This document shows, piece after piece, positions 61,326 to 64,000 of a DNA stretch of 64,000 nt. Source of the DNA: Sitta carolinensis. Its lineage: Eukaryota > Chordata > Aves > Passeriformes > Sittidae. The notes under the pieces are model-generated. The model saw only the letters and a program-made list of their open reading frames with translations. It had not been told where the DNA came from and did no database searches. Both the position numbers and the translations under genes were made by a program. The stretch lies in NCBI GenBank assembly GCA_032173965.1, contig CM063292.1:5036001-5100000 (forward strand). Reading direction: 5' to 3'. Each line of letters begins with the position of its first letter. The stretch's first letter is position 1.

Positions 61326-63354
61326 TTTAAATTTGGGTTTTAGAAATATTTACACAGATTCGTATTTTTAATAAGTTTCATCTTTGTTCTTTTCTCCACT
61401 ATTATATTAACTGCAAAAAACCCAATCTTTTGAGATTAGTTAAAAACTGCTGATCTGACAAAAGCTGTTTTCCCCATAAGGCTGCATGATGCAAGTGTAG
61501 TTAAATCCAGTGGCCTCATTCTGGTATGAGAAATCGTAGATTGCACATGGCATATCCATTTCACTCCAAGCCTGATGCAGCCAGCCTTGGGCTCATTAAT
61601 CCACAAATACATTTCCCCTGAAAGATGAGTCTATGTAAATTGTAGAGCTGAAAAGTACAATTCAGCTCTGAAAACAGTTTGAGAAATTCACAGGAGTAGT
61701 TTGAGGGATGAGGTGAGTTGTCATTCCTCAGAGAAGAGGATGTTTCTTTACTAATAAATTACAGTGGTAGTTGGATTTTTCATGAAAATTAGCAGTCATG
61801 TTGTTTTGTATACAAGAAACTTCATCAGGAATATTGGTGCTGTGAAATGAGTGTGAATTTAGCTTACATAATGGTTCTTGATATTTCAGATGAGGATTTC
61901 TTACATCTTGCAAACTGAAATTGGTTCAGCTGCCTGTTGACTGTAAGAGAGATTTATTTGCAAGACCCAGTATCAGTGGGCTGTTTTGATGAGTTTCATC
62001 TGCATTCTGAAAGATTTGTTGGTTAAAAAGACTGTTAGAGGGTGTCCTAGAGAATTAAGAAATGTACAGTGTGATGAGGTTGTTGTCTTTAGTTTAAACT
62101 CCATATGTGCAAAATAGAACAAAAATATGAAACCACATGAAAACAACTTAAAATTTGCACACTAACTTTTCAAGGAAAAGCATAACTATAGTCACCAATC
62201 CCTGCTGAATTCCATTTGGAGAATGGGGAATGCTCTTTGGAGAATGTTAAGATTTTTATGTCAGGTGGATGTGAGGGGAAAGCAAAAATGTCTCTACCCA
62301 TTTACACCAGCAGACAATGAAAAATTATTCTCTTTCAAACAGATAACAACCTTACCTCATCCTAGCAATACCTAAAATGGTCTGGAATGGCTTTTCATTA
62401 TCTAGCTTACACATCTGAAAAATGAAAGGCAAGAAGAATAGAAACAAGAAACCAGTTCCTTTTGATGGATGCAGTTTCACTTCTAACGGCACTCTTGAAA
62501 TGCACATTCTCAGACACGTTTGCCCAATAATTTTCAGAGCAGAGTCCTTGGGGGTTTTCCCAAATGACTGCTACATGCATTAAGTGGAACTAGTGCTTTT
62601 CTCCCTCTTCTCATTCCTGAGATACATATTTGTGTGAAGGATGCTTTGCCCAGATCCTTGATGCAAGATAGGCAAATACATACTGTAGCTGAAATTTGCC
62701 CTGCAGTGATGCTCTGTGCAAACTGCCAGCACAGCACCTTATGTTGTGTAAGGCCAATTTAGGTCCTTTATGTGGTTCTTCTGTTGTACATAAGAATTTA
62801 TGTAGATTGTTCCACTGGGGTAAAATTTCTTTATTTGCAAACAGAAAAGATTCTGATTCCGTTGCCAATGCAGTCGCAAGCCATACTTAAGAAATACTAC
62901 ATCACATACTTGTTGTAGTTCATAAAATACTAATGTCATCTTATCTTCACTGTCATTATTTCTGCTTTGAATGCTTTGGCTGTGGCTTGGCACTGCCAGT
63001 CTCCCAGGTTTTAAGAGCAGTTTGATGGCATGGGGAGACGAGGTTCTTGGGAGAGGTTTCTTTCTACAATAAAAACTCTGAACTAATGGCTTATTACTCA
63101 GAAAATGTCTAAATAGCCCTGAGGCTTCTTTGACACTGGACAAAGTCCAGTGGAAGTACCTGGCTGTTCTGTGGGGATAAAAGGAGCAGTCAGGATTATT
63201 CTTCAGCCCCATGTCCACCCCAGCAACCCCCAGCTTTCTCAATTGGATCAAAAAGATGGGAAAATAAGAAAAGAAAGACTTGGTAATAAATTATGCTACA
63301 AGAGCAGGCAATGTGTAAGATCTTAGTTGGTTTATCCTTGTACTTCGGCCCATT
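61326..63354. other. Gene-free stretch with one long minus-strand frame
   Basis: An open frame of 170 codons (62739-63251, minus; 157 from the first ATG) is the second longest in the window but shows no motif I recognise. A direct repeat of tttggagaatg occurs near 62214 and 62235. No repeat family was recognised. Confidence 0.45.
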
Positions 63355-63468
63355 ACAGAACTGTAAACTGTAAAGGGCAGAGACCCTGCTGATCATTTAG
63401 CATAACTGGACTTTGATCTTGTTTAGAAGCTGGAAGCTTCTCTGAGCACTAAAATTAAGGATTAGTCT
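63355..63468 (+). mobile_element. Old LINE/SINE-type 3' end
   Basis: 'aactgtaaactgtaaagggc' and 'agagaccctgctg' resemble the 'attgtaaactctttggggca' / 'gggactgtct' signature of a common old amniote element. 'catttagcataactggactt', 'tgatcttgtttagaagctgg' and 'tctgagcactaaaattaagg' follow its 'cctagcacaatggggtcct', 'gatcttggttggggcc' and 'taggcactaccataataca'. The order is correct over about 110 bases. I recognise the element from sauropsid and mammal genomes but am not certain whether it should be called L2, L3 or a dependent SINE. Confidence 0.55.
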
Positions 63469-64000
63469 TTGACTTAAAGCATGACCCTTCCACATATTCT
63501 CTGTTCCTCCATTCAAACTTAATTATTTAAATGCCTAACTTGTTTATACATTTCAAAACCATTGTTTTGGGAACATTTTATTGAATAACATGGCAAAACA
63601 GAAAAGTTTATTTAAAACTGGAAAGATTTGGACTTCATCCAACTTCTGAGTTTAGCCTTCTTGCTTAGAGAGGAGATCAGCAATAATAGGCCCCACATGG
63701 TTAAATATTGGGGTGGGTTGACCTTGTGCAGATGCTGTTAGCAAATGGTAATAACTGGAAGTTCATGGACCACTTTAGGGAACACTGTATGATCTCAGTG
63801 TGTCTAAAGAATGGTACAGAAATCCTGAAATTATCTGAAATAGTGTGGAAAACGCTCATATCAAGAATTTGGATTTGATTTGTTAAAGATGCAAATACTG
63901 GCTCAGTATCCATTGTAATTGCAATAAAAGTTTGCTAGATGTTAAATATTTCAAAGTTATGCATACACAAAACCCAATCTGAAACAGAATACATTTGCAG
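63469..64000. other. Gene-free end of window
   Basis: AT-rich sequence; nothing recognised. Confidence 0.5.

Noticed and set aside
1..64000. tRNA, rRNA, U6-type snRNA, known microRNA, CRISPR array
   Set aside because: I looked for characteristic words (tRNA B box, U6 5' end, seeds and arms of common microRNAs, regularly spaced repeats) and found none.

Overview
This window looks like nuclear DNA from a bird. It is AT-rich and CpG-poor by eye. It has no dense coding, no operons and no ribosome-binding-site logic. The repeats I recognise are CR1-type LINE fragments (including a type with avian wording near 21.7 kb) and old, decayed MIR-type SINE fragments, at low density. Low repeat content, CR1 as the main LINE and strong CpG depletion fit birds best; a turtle or crocodilian is less likely but not excluded by eye. 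I cannot name the species, chromosome or flanking genes.

I find no gene I can support. The longest open frames are about 130-172 codons, use mixed start codons, often overlap open frames on other strands, and show no domain, signal peptide or family motif I recognise. The sequence is best read as intergenic DNA or the inside of a very large intron. No tRNA, rRNA, known microRNA, CpG-island promoter, LTR pair or CRISPR array was recognised.

Layout: 1-2.95 kb, unannotated single-copy-looking DNA. 2.96-3.34 kb, old CR1 3' part (+). 3.3-10.6 kb, AT-rich unique DNA with a possibly conserved stretch near 6.4-6.8 kb. 10.6-11.25 kb, two different CR1 pieces facing opposite ways. 11.3-21.6 kb, unique DNA with a 48-base T tract, a CpG-retaining patch at 14.2 kb beside a duplicated 62-bp block, and a perfect 22-bp palindrome at 18.05 kb. 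21.65-21.93 kb, CR1 3' end (-). 21.9-40.9 kb, mostly unique DNA with several long T or A tracts and a likely MIR at 28.4 kb. 40.9-64 kb, unique DNA with most of the ancient repeats: MIR fragments at 44.1, 50.4, 51.6 and 57.9 kb, an old CR1 at 46.5-46.8 kb, an old LINE-like 3' end at 63.4 kb, and three copies of a short sauropsid-type motif I cannot name. A GC-richer block lies at 44.16-44.52 kb.

I did not find a new biological system. The most checkable oddities are the 22-bp palindrome, the gapless 62-bp duplicated block 811 bp apart, the CpG-retaining patch next to splice-like signals at 14.2-14.3 kb, the strong bias of long T tracts to the + strand, and two open frames with consensus donor sites on the minus strand (49.7 and 55.9 kb).
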